From: Spirochaetaceae bacterium
GTDB lineage: Bacteria; Spirochaetota; Spirochaetia; DSM-27196; SLST01
DNA: 37,619 nucleotides
Assembly: GCA_007694025.1 (NCBI GenBank)
Contig: RECL01000266.1
Location: 1-37,619, forward strand
Direction of reading: 5' to 3'
Shown: positions 26,218-35,815 of the stretch, piece after piece
Layout of the letters: every line of letters begins with the position of its first letter
Numbering within the stretch: position 1 is the first letter of the stretch
Translations under genes and position numbers: made by a program
Notes under the pieces: model-generated
Database searches by the model: none
Seen by the model: the letters and a program-made list of their open reading frames with translations, nothing else
Told to the model about the DNA's origin: nothing

Positions 26218-27081
26218 ATGGCCAAAATGCTCGAACGCCTGCTGTTCCGGCTGCGCGGTATCAAGGTGTACGCGCTCGTCGGCAAGAGCGGCTCCGGAAA
26301 GAGCTTTCGCGCGCAGCTCCTCGTCGAGAAGTACGGTATCGATCTGATGATCGATGACGGGCTGTTGATCAAGGATCGCAGGATCGTCGCGGGCCGTTCG
26401 GCGAAACGCGAAAAGAACTACCTCGCCGCGGTGAAGACCGCGCTGTTCAACGACCGTCAGCACCGGAACGAAGTCCTCAGCGCGCTCGAATCGATCAAGT
26501 TCAAGCGAGTACTGATCCTCGGAACAAGCGAGCGGATGGTCATCAAGATCGGCAGGGTGCTGAAGCTGCCACCGATCCACAAGGTCGTGCAGATCGAAGA
26601 CATCGCCACCGCGGAGGAGATCAACACCGCGATTCACTATCGCAGCGTCCAGGGGCGACACGTCATCCCGGTTCCGTCGGTAGAAGTGAAGCGCAACTAT
26701 CCGCGAATCATGGCCGACTCGGTTCGCTTCTTCTTCCGCAAGGGGTGGCGCAGACGAAACACGCTCTTCGAGAAGACGGTCGTACGCCCCGAGTTCAGCC
26801 GCAAGGGTGAAGTGAGCATCTCAAAAGGAGCGCTCACGCAGATGATCCTGCACTGCGTCGACGAGTACGGCAACGGCATCGGGATCAAGCGGCTCTCGAT
26901 ATCCAAGGATCGCGAGGGATACCACATAGATCTCTATCTCAACGTGCCGTTCGGAGTACAGCTTGCAGGCACGATCCACGAGCTGCAGCGCTACATCGTA
27001 GAGCAGATCGAACGCTACACCGGCATCATCATCGACGAGCTGAACGTGACAATCGAGAATCTAGAACGACCGGAGCCGTGA
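26218..27081 (+). CDS. P-loop NTPase fused to C-terminal Asp23/DUF322-like domain
   Basis: VYALVGKSGSGKSFRAQLL at N-terminus; GEVSISKGALTQMILHCVDEYG...YHIDLYLNVPFGVQLAGTIHELQRYIVEQIERYTGIIIDELNVTIENL resembles Asp23/Gls24 fold. Confidence 0.7.
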   Translation: MAKMLERLLFRLRGIKVYALVGKSGSGKSFRAQLLVEKYGIDLMIDDGLLIKDRRIVAGRSAKREKNYLAAVKTALFNDRQHRNEVLSALESIKFKRVLILGTSERMVIKIGRVLKLPPIHKVVQIEDIATAEEINTAIHYRSVQGRHVIPVPSVEVKRNYPRIMADSVRFFFRKGWRRRNTLFEKTVVRPEFSRKGEVSISKGALTQMILHCVDEYGNGIGIKRLSISKDREGYHIDLYLNVPFGVQLAGTIHELQRYIVEQIERYTGIIIDELNVTIENLERPEP

Positions 27082-27088
27082 AAAACGT

Positions 27089-27118
27089 TTGACAGCGTAA
27101 TCGGCGAGCGACTACTAT
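27089..27118 (+). promoter_or_regulatory. Sigma70-like promoter upstream of 27139 gene
   Basis: TTGACA (27089-27094), 18-nt spacer, TACTAT (27113-27118); SD AGGAGG at 27126-27131. Confidence 0.65.
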
Positions 27119-27138
27119 TCGAGTCAGGAGGCTCCGGA

Positions 27139-28326
27139 ATGCGTAGAATCGCCATTCTCCTCATGCTTGTCGTCGTCGTGGCGGCGATGCCGGCGCAGAC
27201 ATCGACGTTCGCCGAGTACGAGACGCGTCACTACAGGGTTCTTTCGGAACTCGGTGAGGAGCATGCCCGCGCGACCGCGGAGAAGCTCGAGTCTCTGCTG
27301 GTCGTATTCAACGACTACTTCCACTTTGATCTGGACGAGCTTCCGGTGCGGATGCGCGCACGCTTCTTCAGCTCCAGATCACGGTTCGACACCTACCTTG
27401 ATCGAGTCATCAACGATCGCCGCGACGACTTCGTCTACCTGCACTACACCGATCTGGCACGCAGCGAGCTTGTCGGCTTCCGGACCGACGACGATGCGTT
27501 CGATGTTTCGCTCAAGCATCAGGGGTTCATCCAGTTTCTGCGCGCCTTCGTCCCTCACCCGCCGTTGTGGCTCCGCGAAGGGTTCGCGGTCTACTTCGAG
27601 CAGGTCGCCTTCGATCCGGACCTCGGCGTCGCGCTCTACCGGGAGAACCTTGCGTGGCTGGAGACGCTGCAGTCGATCCTCGACGGCACCGCCGGGCTCG
27701 AACCGATCGGGCTCGCCGAGATGGTCCGCATGACGGTGGAGCAGGCACGGTCGCGGATCGATGTCTTCTACCCGCAGGCGTGGGGTATGGTGAACTTCCT
27801 GCTGAACAGCCCGAATCGCGACCACAACCGCATCATCTGGGACTCGATCAGCGCGCTCGATCCGCAGTCGGGGCTCGCACAGAACTCTGAACGCGTGTAT
27901 CAGCGCGCGTTCCGATGGGTACCCGAGTCGATCCTGGTGGAGGCGTACGTCGACTACGTCGCCGGCCGGCGAAGCTTCCGGACCCTCGTGCAGGACGGTG
28001 TCCGCCAGTACGCGGCAGGCGAACTCGCGGCAGCCGAGGAGAGCTTCGTCACCGGGCTGAAACTGCGTGAGGACAACTTCATCCCGTTCTACTACATGGG
28101 GCTGATCAACTACGATCGCGGGAACCACGCGCTCGCCGACTTCTACTACCAGGAAGCACTCAGCCGCGGCGCGAATGAGGCGCTGACGCTCTACGCGCTT
28201 GGAGTGAACGCGTTCGCCGACAACCGGTTCGACGACGCGGTTGCCTACCTTGAGAGAACCGTCGAGATCGATCCGGATGCGTTCCGCGACAAGGCGGGAC
28301 AGCTGATAGCGCGGATACAGGGCTGA
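27139..28326 (+). CDS. Exported MA-type metallopeptidase-like protein (degenerate) with TPR repeats
   Basis: Signal peptide; VSLKHQGFIQFLRAFVPHPPLWLREGFAVYFE at the usual HExxH...P-WLxEGxAxY position; C-terminal TPR segments. Confidence 0.75.
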   Translation: MRRIAILLMLVVVVAAMPAQTSTFAEYETRHYRVLSELGEEHARATAEKLESLLVVFNDYFHFDLDELPVRMRARFFSSRSRFDTYLDRVINDRRDDFVYLHYTDLARSELVGFRTDDDAFDVSLKHQGFIQFLRAFVPHPPLWLREGFAVYFEQVAFDPDLGVALYRENLAWLETLQSILDGTAGLEPIGLAEMVRMTVEQARSRIDVFYPQAWGMVNFLLNSPNRDHNRIIWDSISALDPQSGLAQNSERVYQRAFRWVPESILVEAYVDYVAGRRSFRTLVQDGVRQYAAGELAAAEESFVTGLKLREDNFIPFYYMGLINYDRGNHALADFYYQEALSRGANEALTLYALGVNAFADNRFDDAVAYLERTVEIDPDAFRDKAGQLIARIQG

Positions 28327-28374
28327 TCGCAGAGCGCATCGGTGACGCGCCCGCTGCGGGTGACGCGCGCCTGC

Positions 28375-29565
28375 CTACTCTTTGGATGAGTCGGTGCGCG
28401 GCCGCCGTGGGCGTCGGCGCCGTCTGCGCGCCGGACGCGGCGACGCGTCAGGATCGGTCTCGTGCCGGTACGGTTCGTCCTCCTGCCGGACGCGTTCGGT
28501 CGCGGGCGTGAGCTCGAGCTCGCCCGCCTTGACGTAGTTCTTCCGCCTTCGGATCAGGTATACAAGCGCGAGTTCGATATCCTTGTTAGCCGGGACGATC
28601 GGTTTCAGGACCGATTTGAGCGCGGAAAACGCGTCGGCAAATGCGATGCGCGGCTCGGCGCCAGCCGCCGTGTGTTCGAACAGGTAGTCGGCGCAGAGGT
28701 AGGCGACGCCGCGCGACCTGCGATCCTCAAGCCCGTCGCGCACCTCGCAATCGAGCGCGGACAGCCGGTGCAGCAGCTTCGAGCGGAACCCCTTGTCGGC
28801 AGCGAGCTTTGCGAACTCGGGCAGCATGTGCTCGAACAGACGGTATCTGATGCACTCCTCGACTATCTTTGACGACGCGCCCGACAGCAGGATCTTGAAG
28901 ACCTCTTCGGTCATCCGTGAGTACGGCGTGTCGGCAAGGAGCGCGCTCGAACGCTTGATCGCCCGTCGCACCGGCGCTACGAGCTTGAAGCCGGTGGTCG
29001 ACGCGTACTTGAGCGCGCGGATCATCCGGACCGGGTCCTCGGTGAAGATACGCTCGATCGGAATCAGGTTTCGCACCCTGCGGTGGCGGATATCGTCAAC
29101 GCCGCCGACGTAGTCGATGATCGTGTTGTCGGCCGGGCAGTAGAACAGCGCGTTCATCGTGAAGTCGCGCCGGAACACGTCCTCCTCGATATCACCGTAC
29201 TCGTTCTGAAACCCGACCGAGTTTTCGCTGCGAAACGTCGAGACTTCGACAATCTTGGTCCCGAAGAAGACGTGGACAAGCCGAAACCGTCGCCCGATGA
29301 CGCGCGAGTTGCGGAACAGACGCCGGATCCGGTTCGGTTGCGCGTCGGTCGCGATGTCGAAGTCCTTCGGGCGCTTGCCGATCAACAGGTCCCTGACCGC
29401 GCCTCCGACGATGTACGCGCGGTGACCGGAGCCCTGGAGACGCTTGGCGATGCGAACCGCGTCGGGATCGAGCGCGTCTGGATCGATGCGGTGCTCCTGG
29501 GGGGTGTAGATGACGGCCTGGCGCACCGCGCGGCCATCTCGGTTTTTCGTGTAACGAACGAGCAA
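28375..29565 (-). CDS. pcnB: Poly(A) polymerase / CCA-adding family nucleotidyltransferase
   Basis: AYIVGGAVRDLLIGKRPKDFDIATDAQPNRIRRLFRNSRVIGRRFRLVHVFFG; RRDFTMNALFYCP. TTG start at 29565 inferred from upstream SD-like AGAGG; ATG at 29616 lies upstream of a candidate -10 (CATACT). Confidence 0.88.
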   Translation of the reverse strand: MLVRYTKNRDGRAVRQAVIYTPQEHRIDPDALDPDAVRIAKRLQGSGHRAYIVGGAVRDLLIGKRPKDFDIATDAQPNRIRRLFRNSRVIGRRFRLVHVFFGTKIVEVSTFRSENSVGFQNEYGDIEEDVFRRDFTMNALFYCPADNTIIDYVGGVDDIRHRRVRNLIPIERIFTEDPVRMIRALKYASTTGFKLVAPVRRAIKRSSALLADTPYSRMTEEVFKILLSGASSKIVEECIRYRLFEHMLPEFAKLAADKGFRSKLLHRLSALDCEVRDGLEDRRSRGVAYLCADYLFEHTAAGAEPRIAFADAFSALKSVLKPIVPANKDIELALVYLIRRRKNYVKAGELELTPATERVRQEDEPYRHETDPDASPRPARRRRRRPRRPRTDSSKE

Positions 29566-29646
29566 AAAAGTACCTCTGGAACCGCAAGTATGGAGACAGA
29601 GAAACGACAGGGTCAAGCCCTTGCTTCAAAAGGGGCGGCCGGTCCG

Positions 29647-31623
29647 ATGGGCAAACGGATATGGCGTCGGTATGTTAGGGGTGTGAAGGTCGTGGCTGCG
29701 CTGCTGGTGCTTGTCGCTGCGTACGGGGTGTTTGTCACCACGGACGGGTCAGCCGATGATCGCGGGTCGATCTCCTCCGCGGTGGAGATCGATGCGATTG
29801 TCGGTACAGGAGGACTCGTGGTACCGGGCACCTGGGTCCCGGTACTCGTAACCGCACGTGCAACCGCATCCGACGTTCGTGGTACCATCACGGTTCTGGT
29901 CGAAAGGGCCGGACGGACGGCCGAACGCGCCGCATCCCGCGTCGTGGAGCTTCCCGCGGGGACGACCAAGTCGTTCCGATTCGCGATCCCGCTCGTTTCC
30001 ACCGCCGAACCGGTCACGGTCGCCGTCGAGCGCGACGGGCGTACCCTCGCGTCAACACGCGTGTCCGTTGCCGGCAGAGGCGCGGCCGACAGCGTCATCG
30101 TCGCGCTGTCACGACAGCCGGCGCTCGACGCGCTGCTGGCGGCGGCGTCCTCAGCGAGGTCACCGTCGGTGCGCACGCCTGCCGTCCGCCCGATACCCGT
30201 CGCGTATCCGCTCCTTGATACGCTACCCGACGTCTGGTACGCCTACGACGGGGTCACGGCGGTCGTGATCCACGATGCGCGCATCCGGAGTCTCGAGACG
30301 AGTCAGATCGAGGCGCTGCGCGACTGGGTCGCAGCGGGGGGCAGGGCGATCGTATCGATCGGAGTGGAGTCGAGCCCGGCAGACCTGCGCGCGCTCGAAC
30401 CGATCCTTGCGCCGTTGCGCCGGACTGCACAAGCGTCCGCACCGCCGGCGGTCCGCCCGGTAGTCGCGACGGTAGCCGATGCCGGGCTCGAAGCGCTCGG
30501 CGTGGGCGTCCCGGCGACCGAGGCCGGCGGGCCGCTCGTGATCGTCGATGTCGCCGGATTCGGCCCGAGGGCGGCACGGTTCGCGCTCGGGCTTGGATCG
30601 GTCACGATCCTGCCGTTCGACGCTATCAACCTGGCGCGGGTCGCGCCGGTGACGAGCGTCGATACATGGCGTGTGCTGCTCGCGTCGGGGTCGACCGTGT
30701 CGGCGCCGTCGGTGACAAGGCGGCGACTTCTGGAGACTGAACTGATCGCAAATCAGCTTGGCGAGCTCGGCGGGGCGTTTGCACCACGTTGGCTCGTCGC
30801 TACCGGGCTGCTGCTCTACGCGGCTGTATGGGTGGCGGGCCTGTCGCTGATCGGTGCCCACCGGGGAGCCTCACGGCGAGTGATCGGCGCGACGATCGTG
30901 ATCGCCGCTACTGTGACTGCCGTCGCGCTGATCAGCGCGCTCGTCCGCCTGCAGCCCGACACACACGCGGTATCGGTCGAGCTCGCGGTCGCCGATTCGG
31001 CAAAGCGCTTTGCGATCGTTGAGCGGGATACCGCGGTGTTCAGCCGTTCGGCGTCGGAGTACTCGGTAGCGTATCAGGGCCGGCCGCTCGTTCCGACCGT
31101 CGGAACGGCCGCGCCTGCGGTCACTGACGACGAAGCCCGTCGGACCGTGACGCTGCCGCTGCGGCGATGGGGCTCGGACCTGTCGTACGCGCTCGACGTC
31201 GTCCCGCTCAACGTGATCGCGACGATCAGCGCGGCCGCGTCGTCGGGACGAACAGTTCGTGTGATCAACGAATCGGGGATGCTCCTCCGCGACGCCGTGG
31301 TAGTCGCCGATGGCGAGCTTCACCGGCTTGGCGACATTGCGGCCGGTGAACAACTCGAACGGCCGATCGGTAGCGGAGAGCGGGTCGACTCGATTCGTGA
31401 CTGGACGCGGTTCGTCGCGGGAAGCATCGATGCCGCACACCGCGCGCGCCTCCTCGGCGATATTGCTCGCGCTCCGGGATTCCACACGCGGAGTGACGGA
31501 CCGATCGCGATCGCGTGGCCGCAGACGCCGCTCCTGCCGGTCGATCTCGACAGCCGGTTTGACGACGCGGTCTCGATACACGTGATAGTGATCCGCCTGT
31601 CGGATCCGGAGACGCAACGATGA
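29647..31623 (+). CDS. Large membrane-anchored protein of Bat-type operon, unknown function
   Basis: N-terminal TM; VVIHDARIRSLETSQIEALRDWVAAGGRAIVSIG resembles GATase1-like/DUF4350 segments; C-terminal TMs. Upstream 564 nt of the ORF is antisense to pcnB. GTG at 29683 is an alternative start. Confidence 0.65.
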   Translation: MGKRIWRRYVRGVKVVAALLVLVAAYGVFVTTDGSADDRGSISSAVEIDAIVGTGGLVVPGTWVPVLVTARATASDVRGTITVLVERAGRTAERAASRVVELPAGTTKSFRFAIPLVSTAEPVTVAVERDGRTLASTRVSVAGRGAADSVIVALSRQPALDALLAAASSARSPSVRTPAVRPIPVAYPLLDTLPDVWYAYDGVTAVVIHDARIRSLETSQIEALRDWVAAGGRAIVSIGVESSPADLRALEPILAPLRRTAQASAPPAVRPVVATVADAGLEALGVGVPATEAGGPLVIVDVAGFGPRAARFALGLGSVTILPFDAINLARVAPVTSVDTWRVLLASGSTVSAPSVTRRRLLETELIANQLGELGGAFAPRWLVATGLLLYAAVWVAGLSLIGAHRGASRRVIGATIVIAATVTAVALISALVRLQPDTHAVSVELAVADSAKRFAIVERDTAVFSRSASEYSVAYQGRPLVPTVGTAAPAVTDDEARRTVTLPLRRWGSDLSYALDVVPLNVIATISAAASSGRTVRVINESGMLLRDAVVVADGELHRLGDIAAGEQLERPIGSGERVDSIRDWTRFVAGSIDAAHRARLLGDIARAPGFHTRSDGPIAIAWPQTPLLPVDLDSRFDDAVSIHVIVIRLSDPETQR

Positions 31624-32399
31624 AACGGCGCCGAACAACCCACCCCATTGTAGCCGAAGCGATATCGCTCTACGTCGAGTCACGGCCGTTCCGGTCGCTC
31701 CATGGCCTCTACGTAGCCGCGCTCGCGATCGTCGTGGTGGTGGCGTGGCCTGGGCGATCGCCGATCTACTTCTACCGCGGCGGTTTCGTGCCACCGGTCT
31801 TTCTGACGGTGATCATCGCGCAGACGGTGCTCATAGGCGCGTTCAGCACGCTGTTCGGACTCGGGCGGCCCGCATCGCGACGAACCACCGGATTCGTTGA
31901 ATGGATTGAGGGTTCACCGCTGCCGACCCGCGAGATTCTTGGCTTCAAGCACGCGATCGGCCTGATCCATACGCTTGTGCTCGTCACGATAGCTACGCCA
32001 ATCGCCGTCGTCGCGGCCGTTCCGGTCGGCGTCCCACCGGTGACGATCGCGTCATCGATCGCCGTAGTAGCGCTGACCGGCATCGTGTGTCGCTCGGCCG
32101 GGCTCCTGATCGGATCGGTCGGTGAGCTCTCCTACGTCGTGCTTGTCGTCGGTCCGTGGGTGTTCGCGGCCGCGCTGTTTATCGGTACGATCGTCGTGTA
32201 TCCCCCGCTGAACCCGATCGCCGCGGTTTCCACGGTCGTGAACGCCGAGTCTGCGAGCGTGATCGCGCGCCAGATCCGCACAACCTTCGTGTCGGCTGTT
32301 CCGCTCTCCGCGCTGATCATCGCGGTGCACGGACGGGTGCTCGCTCGTATCCGAAGGCTCCATCGTGAGCGTACCGGACGCCACGCGGAGGACCGCTGA
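31620..32399 (+). CDS. Multi-pass membrane protein (ABC-2-like)
   Basis: About six hydrophobic segments; 4-nt overlap with preceding gene. Confidence 0.6.
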   Translation: MKRRRTTHPIVAEAISLYVESRPFRSLHGLYVAALAIVVVVAWPGRSPIYFYRGGFVPPVFLTVIIAQTVLIGAFSTLFGLGRPASRRTTGFVEWIEGSPLPTREILGFKHAIGLIHTLVLVTIATPIAVVAAVPVGVPPVTIASSIAVVALTGIVCRSAGLLIGSVGELSYVVLVVGPWVFAAALFIGTIVVYPPLNPIAAVSTVVNAESASVIARQIRTTFVSAVPLSALIIAVHGRVLARIRRLHRERTGRHAEDR

Positions 32400-33937
32400 T
32401 GCCGCGTCGTGACCGGCCAGACCGCGCGATGGAGAGCCTTGTGCGTCGCCTCGACGCGCGAGCAAAGCTGCTCGGCGCGCTGCGCACGGTTCCGATGGCC
32501 GTCGGGGCGTGTACCGCCGTATCGGCGCTGGCCGGACTCGCGCTCCTGATCACCACCTTGGGCGCGCCGTCTCCAGTGCGCGTGGAGTTCTGGCGCATTG
32601 TCGCGCTGGCCAACATCGGCGTGGCGGTCGTCGCGGCGCTTGCTGTTGCGTTGCGACCGGTTCGTCCGCTCGTCCTGCTTCGCGACGCCGACCATGCCTG
32701 CCACCTCCGGTCGCTGCTGGTAACCGGGTACGCGCTTGGGGAGCAGCCCACCGCTGAAGCCGATGCAGCCACCGGCTTCAACGAATCGGTTCTCCGTAGC
32801 GCGGTGTCCGCATCACGATCGGTCGACCCCGCCCGGGTCTACCCGGTCCCCCGGACGCGGGTGACCGCGATCACGGCGCTCCTGGTCGTGATGCTGGTGT
32901 CGATCGCAATCGTCGATCTGTCGCGGCCCGAGCCGCCTCCGCCGACCGACGGATACGGCACGATGCTCGCCGACCGGGGCCGGCGGCTCGCCGAGCGCGC
33001 GGGCACCGACCAGCAGCTCGTCGACCTTGCGGAGCGGATGCAGCGGCTCGGCGACGACCTTGACGACGGACGGATCGGAGTCGGGGAGGCGCGAGACCGG
33101 CTGCTTGAGATCGAATCCGCGATCGAACGGCAGCTCGCGAATATCCCGCGCGCGCAACCGTTCGCATCCGATGGTGCCGGATTGCCCGATGGCCTGGAGG
33201 CCGACATCCGCGCGGCGCTTGAGGCGGGGATGAGCGATGCAGAGGTCATCGACTTCGTGGCCCGGATGGGACGCGACGGATCGATGCTTCCCGACGAGGT
33301 CCGGGCACTCGAAGAGGCGGGCGAAGGCGTCGAAGCAGACGCGGTCGTCGGCTTTGACGAGCAGATGCGCCGACTGATCGATCAGCTGAACATCGCACGA
33401 TCCGACGACAGCGAAACCGGGCTGCTGAACGAGCTCACCGAAAGCCGCCGCGTCGTCGAGCAGGCGGGCGCAGGGCTCGCCGAGCTGACCGAAGGCGACG
33501 ACGACCCGATCGGGACGAGCGACGACAGCGGCGCGGGACGACCGGTGCGGGCCGGGCGCGACGATGCCGGCGCCGCGGACACCGACGGGCAGGCCCCCGG
33601 CGGCGCGCAGGGCGGGTCGGCCGCCGTTCTTGACGGACGCGACGGGTCGTTCGCACGGCTCGACGAGCGTTCGCAGGTCTTGCGACGCATACCGGGCGTT
33701 GTAACCGAAGGGTCGATTGTCGACCTGATCATCAGGCAGGCGCCGACCGAAGCGATCGCGCGACTGCCCGAAGTCGACCGGATGGGGCAGTACGAGCGGG
33801 TAGTCGAGTCGGCGATGGCCGGTGAGTCGGTGCCACAGGAACTCGAGCGGATCGTTCGCGACTACTTCCTGCGCATCGCTTTTGCAGACGTCGCGCCGCG
33901 TGACGGCAATGGAAGCGAAGGAGAGACCAATGAGTGA
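32399..33937 (+). CDS. Membrane protein with long helical, acidic C-terminal region
   Basis: Two to three N-terminal TMs, then charged helices; TGATG junction with the upstream gene. Confidence 0.65.
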   Translation: MPRRDRPDRAMESLVRRLDARAKLLGALRTVPMAVGACTAVSALAGLALLITTLGAPSPVRVEFWRIVALANIGVAVVAALAVALRPVRPLVLLRDADHACHLRSLLVTGYALGEQPTAEADAATGFNESVLRSAVSASRSVDPARVYPVPRTRVTAITALLVVMLVSIAIVDLSRPEPPPPTDGYGTMLADRGRRLAERAGTDQQLVDLAERMQRLGDDLDDGRIGVGEARDRLLEIESAIERQLANIPRAQPFASDGAGLPDGLEADIRAALEAGMSDAEVIDFVARMGRDGSMLPDEVRALEEAGEGVEADAVVGFDEQMRRLIDQLNIARSDDSETGLLNELTESRRVVEQAGAGLAELTEGDDDPIGTSDDSGAGRPVRAGRDDAGAADTDGQAPGGAQGGSAAVLDGRDGSFARLDERSQVLRRIPGVVTEGSIVDLIIRQAPTEAIARLPEVDRMGQYERVVESAMAGESVPQELERIVRDYFLRIAFADVAPRDGNGSEGETNE

Positions 33938-34934
33938 TGCCACTGGCAGTAGCATGAATCACGCGATCACGGACGCGGTCGATCGACTGACCCGCGCGCG
34001 CGAGGAGATCTCCTCGCGGATAGTCGGGCACGGTGAGCTTATCGACGAGCTGTTCGTCTGCCTGCTCTGCCGCGGACACGCGCTGATCGAAGGAGCCCCG
34101 GGACTCGGGAAGACCTATCTGATCAAGACCTTCGGCAACGTCCTTGCGCTGACTACGACGCGGATCCAGTTCACTCCCGATCTTATGCCGGCCGACATCG
34201 TCGGCACGAACGTGCTGATCCGCGACGAAACCGGCGACCAGGTGATCCGGTTCCAGAAGGGGCCGCTGTTCTCGCGGATCGTGCTCGCCGATGAGATCAA
34301 CCGCGCCACGCCGAAGACACAGTCGGCGATGCTCGAAGCCATGCAGGAGCAGGCGATCACGTACGCCGGCACGACCTACCCGCTGTCACACCCCTTCATC
34401 GTACTCGCGACGCAGAACCCGATCGAGATGGAAGGCACCTATCCGCTGCCGGAGGCGCAGCTTGACCGCTTCTTCTTCAAGATCAGCGTCGGGTACCCGA
34501 GCGCGGACGAACTGCTCGCTATCGTCGACCGGACGACGGGGCCGGCGCCATCGGCCGTCGGCCATGTTCTTGACGGAGCTCAGATCGTAGCGTTCCAGGA
34601 ACTCGTTCGCGCGATCGTCGTCGCGCGCCCGATCGCGGAGTACGCGGTCAGACTGGTCACGGCGACGCACCCGGGCTTGCCCGGCGCGCTCGAGGTCGTA
34701 CGGCGCGCGGTTCGTTACGGGTCGAGCCCGCGCGGCGCGCAGGGGCTGGTGCTCGCGGCGAAGGCGTTCGCGTTGATGGATGGTCGCGAACACGCGGGCT
34801 TCGAAGACATCCGCCGCGCGGCGCTGCCGGTGCTGCGCCATCGCCTGATCCCGAGCTTCCAGGGCGAGGCCGAAGGAGTCGATCCGGACACGATCGTGTC
34901 CGCGGTGGTCGACGCGGTTGCGGAGGTCGAGTGA
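33930..34934 (+). CDS. MoxR-family AAA+ ATPase
   Basis: ALIEGAPGLGKTYLIKTF, RIQFTPDLMPADIVGTNV, RIVLADEINRATPKTQSAMLEAMQEQ, ATQNPIEMEGTYPLPEAQLDRF. Confidence 0.95.
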   Translation: MSDATGSSMNHAITDAVDRLTRAREEISSRIVGHGELIDELFVCLLCRGHALIEGAPGLGKTYLIKTFGNVLALTTTRIQFTPDLMPADIVGTNVLIRDETGDQVIRFQKGPLFSRIVLADEINRATPKTQSAMLEAMQEQAITYAGTTYPLSHPFIVLATQNPIEMEGTYPLPEAQLDRFFFKISVGYPSADELLAIVDRTTGPAPSAVGHVLDGAQIVAFQELVRAIVVARPIAEYAVRLVTATHPGLPGALEVVRRAVRYGSSPRGAQGLVLAAKAFALMDGREHAGFEDIRRAALPVLRHRLIPSFQGEAEGVDPDTIVSAVVDAVAEVE

Positions 34935-35815
34935 CGGGGACGCGGATGCTCGACGAGTCTTTTCTGCGCGCGCTCGAGCAGCTGTCGTTCGTATCGCGAA
35001 GGGTTCGCCGCCGAGCCGTTCGGGGCGAGCGCGCGACCGTCAGACACGGAGCGTCACTCGAGTTCTCCGATCACCGCGCGTACCAGCCGGGTGACGACTT
35101 CCGATACCTCGACTGGAACATCTACATGCGACTGCAACGCCTGTTCGTGAAGGTGTTCACCGCAGAGGAAAACCTGACCGTCCACATCCTGATCGACACG
35201 AGCCGCTCGATGTCCTTCGGCGATCCGCCGAAGTTGTGGTACGCGGGTCGGCTGGCGGCGGCGCTTGGGTACCTGGCCGCGGTTGACCTTGACCGGGTCG
35301 GGGTCTGCGCGTTTGCCGACGGGATCGAAAGGTCGATGCCCCCGATCAGGACACGCGCGCAGATCACGTCGCTGTTCGGTTACATCGAGTCGCTGACTGC
35401 CCGCGGCGCGACCGACTTCAACGCAGCGCTCACCGACTACTCGCTCGCCGCGCGCCGGCCCGGACTCGCGATTGTGATCACCGATCTGCTCGATCCTGGA
35501 GGATACGAGCAAGGGCTCGGCGCGCTCCTCTACCGCGCATTTGACGTCGTTCTCCTTCACGTCCTGTCGACGGAGGAAGTCACCCCGTCAGTAAACGGTC
35601 TTGTCCGGCTGGTGGACTCGGAGACCGGCGAACAGACGTCGATAACCGCGGGCGCGGGCCTCACGCGCGAATACTCGGCGCGGCTTTCGAGCTTCCTGGA
35701 GCGCGTCGAGCGGTTCTGCGGAGATCGCGCGATCGATTACGTCCGCGCGACCACCGACATACCGTTCGAGCGGGTCATCCTGGATTCGATGCGCCGGGGG
35801 GCGTTCGTGCGATGA
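34931..35815 (+). CDS. DUF58 domain protein
   Basis: HGASLEFSDHRAYQPGDDFRYLDWNIYMR, ILIDTSRSMSFGDPPKLWYA; GTG start overlapping MoxR stop. Confidence 0.93.
   Translation: MTGTRMLDESFLRALEQLSFVSRRVRRRAVRGERATVRHGASLEFSDHRAYQPGDDFRYLDWNIYMRLQRLFVKVFTAEENLTVHILIDTSRSMSFGDPPKLWYAGRLAAALGYLAAVDLDRVGVCAFADGIERSMPPIRTRAQITSLFGYIESLTARGATDFNAALTDYSLAARRPGLAIVITDLLDPGGYEQGLGALLYRAFDVVLLHVLSTEEVTPSVNGLVRLVDSETGEQTSITAGAGLTREYSARLSSFLERVERFCGDRAIDYVRATTDIPFERVILDSMRRGAFVR

Noticed and set aside
28327-28374. Possible bidirectional terminator between convergent genes
   Set aside because: GC-rich with a direct repeat (GGTGACGCGC twice) but only weak bulged pairing and no T-run.
29083-29646. N-terminal extension of the 846-aa plus ORF
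   Set aside because: This part is antisense to the nucleotidyltransferase gene; a TM-type start is found at 29647 or 29683.
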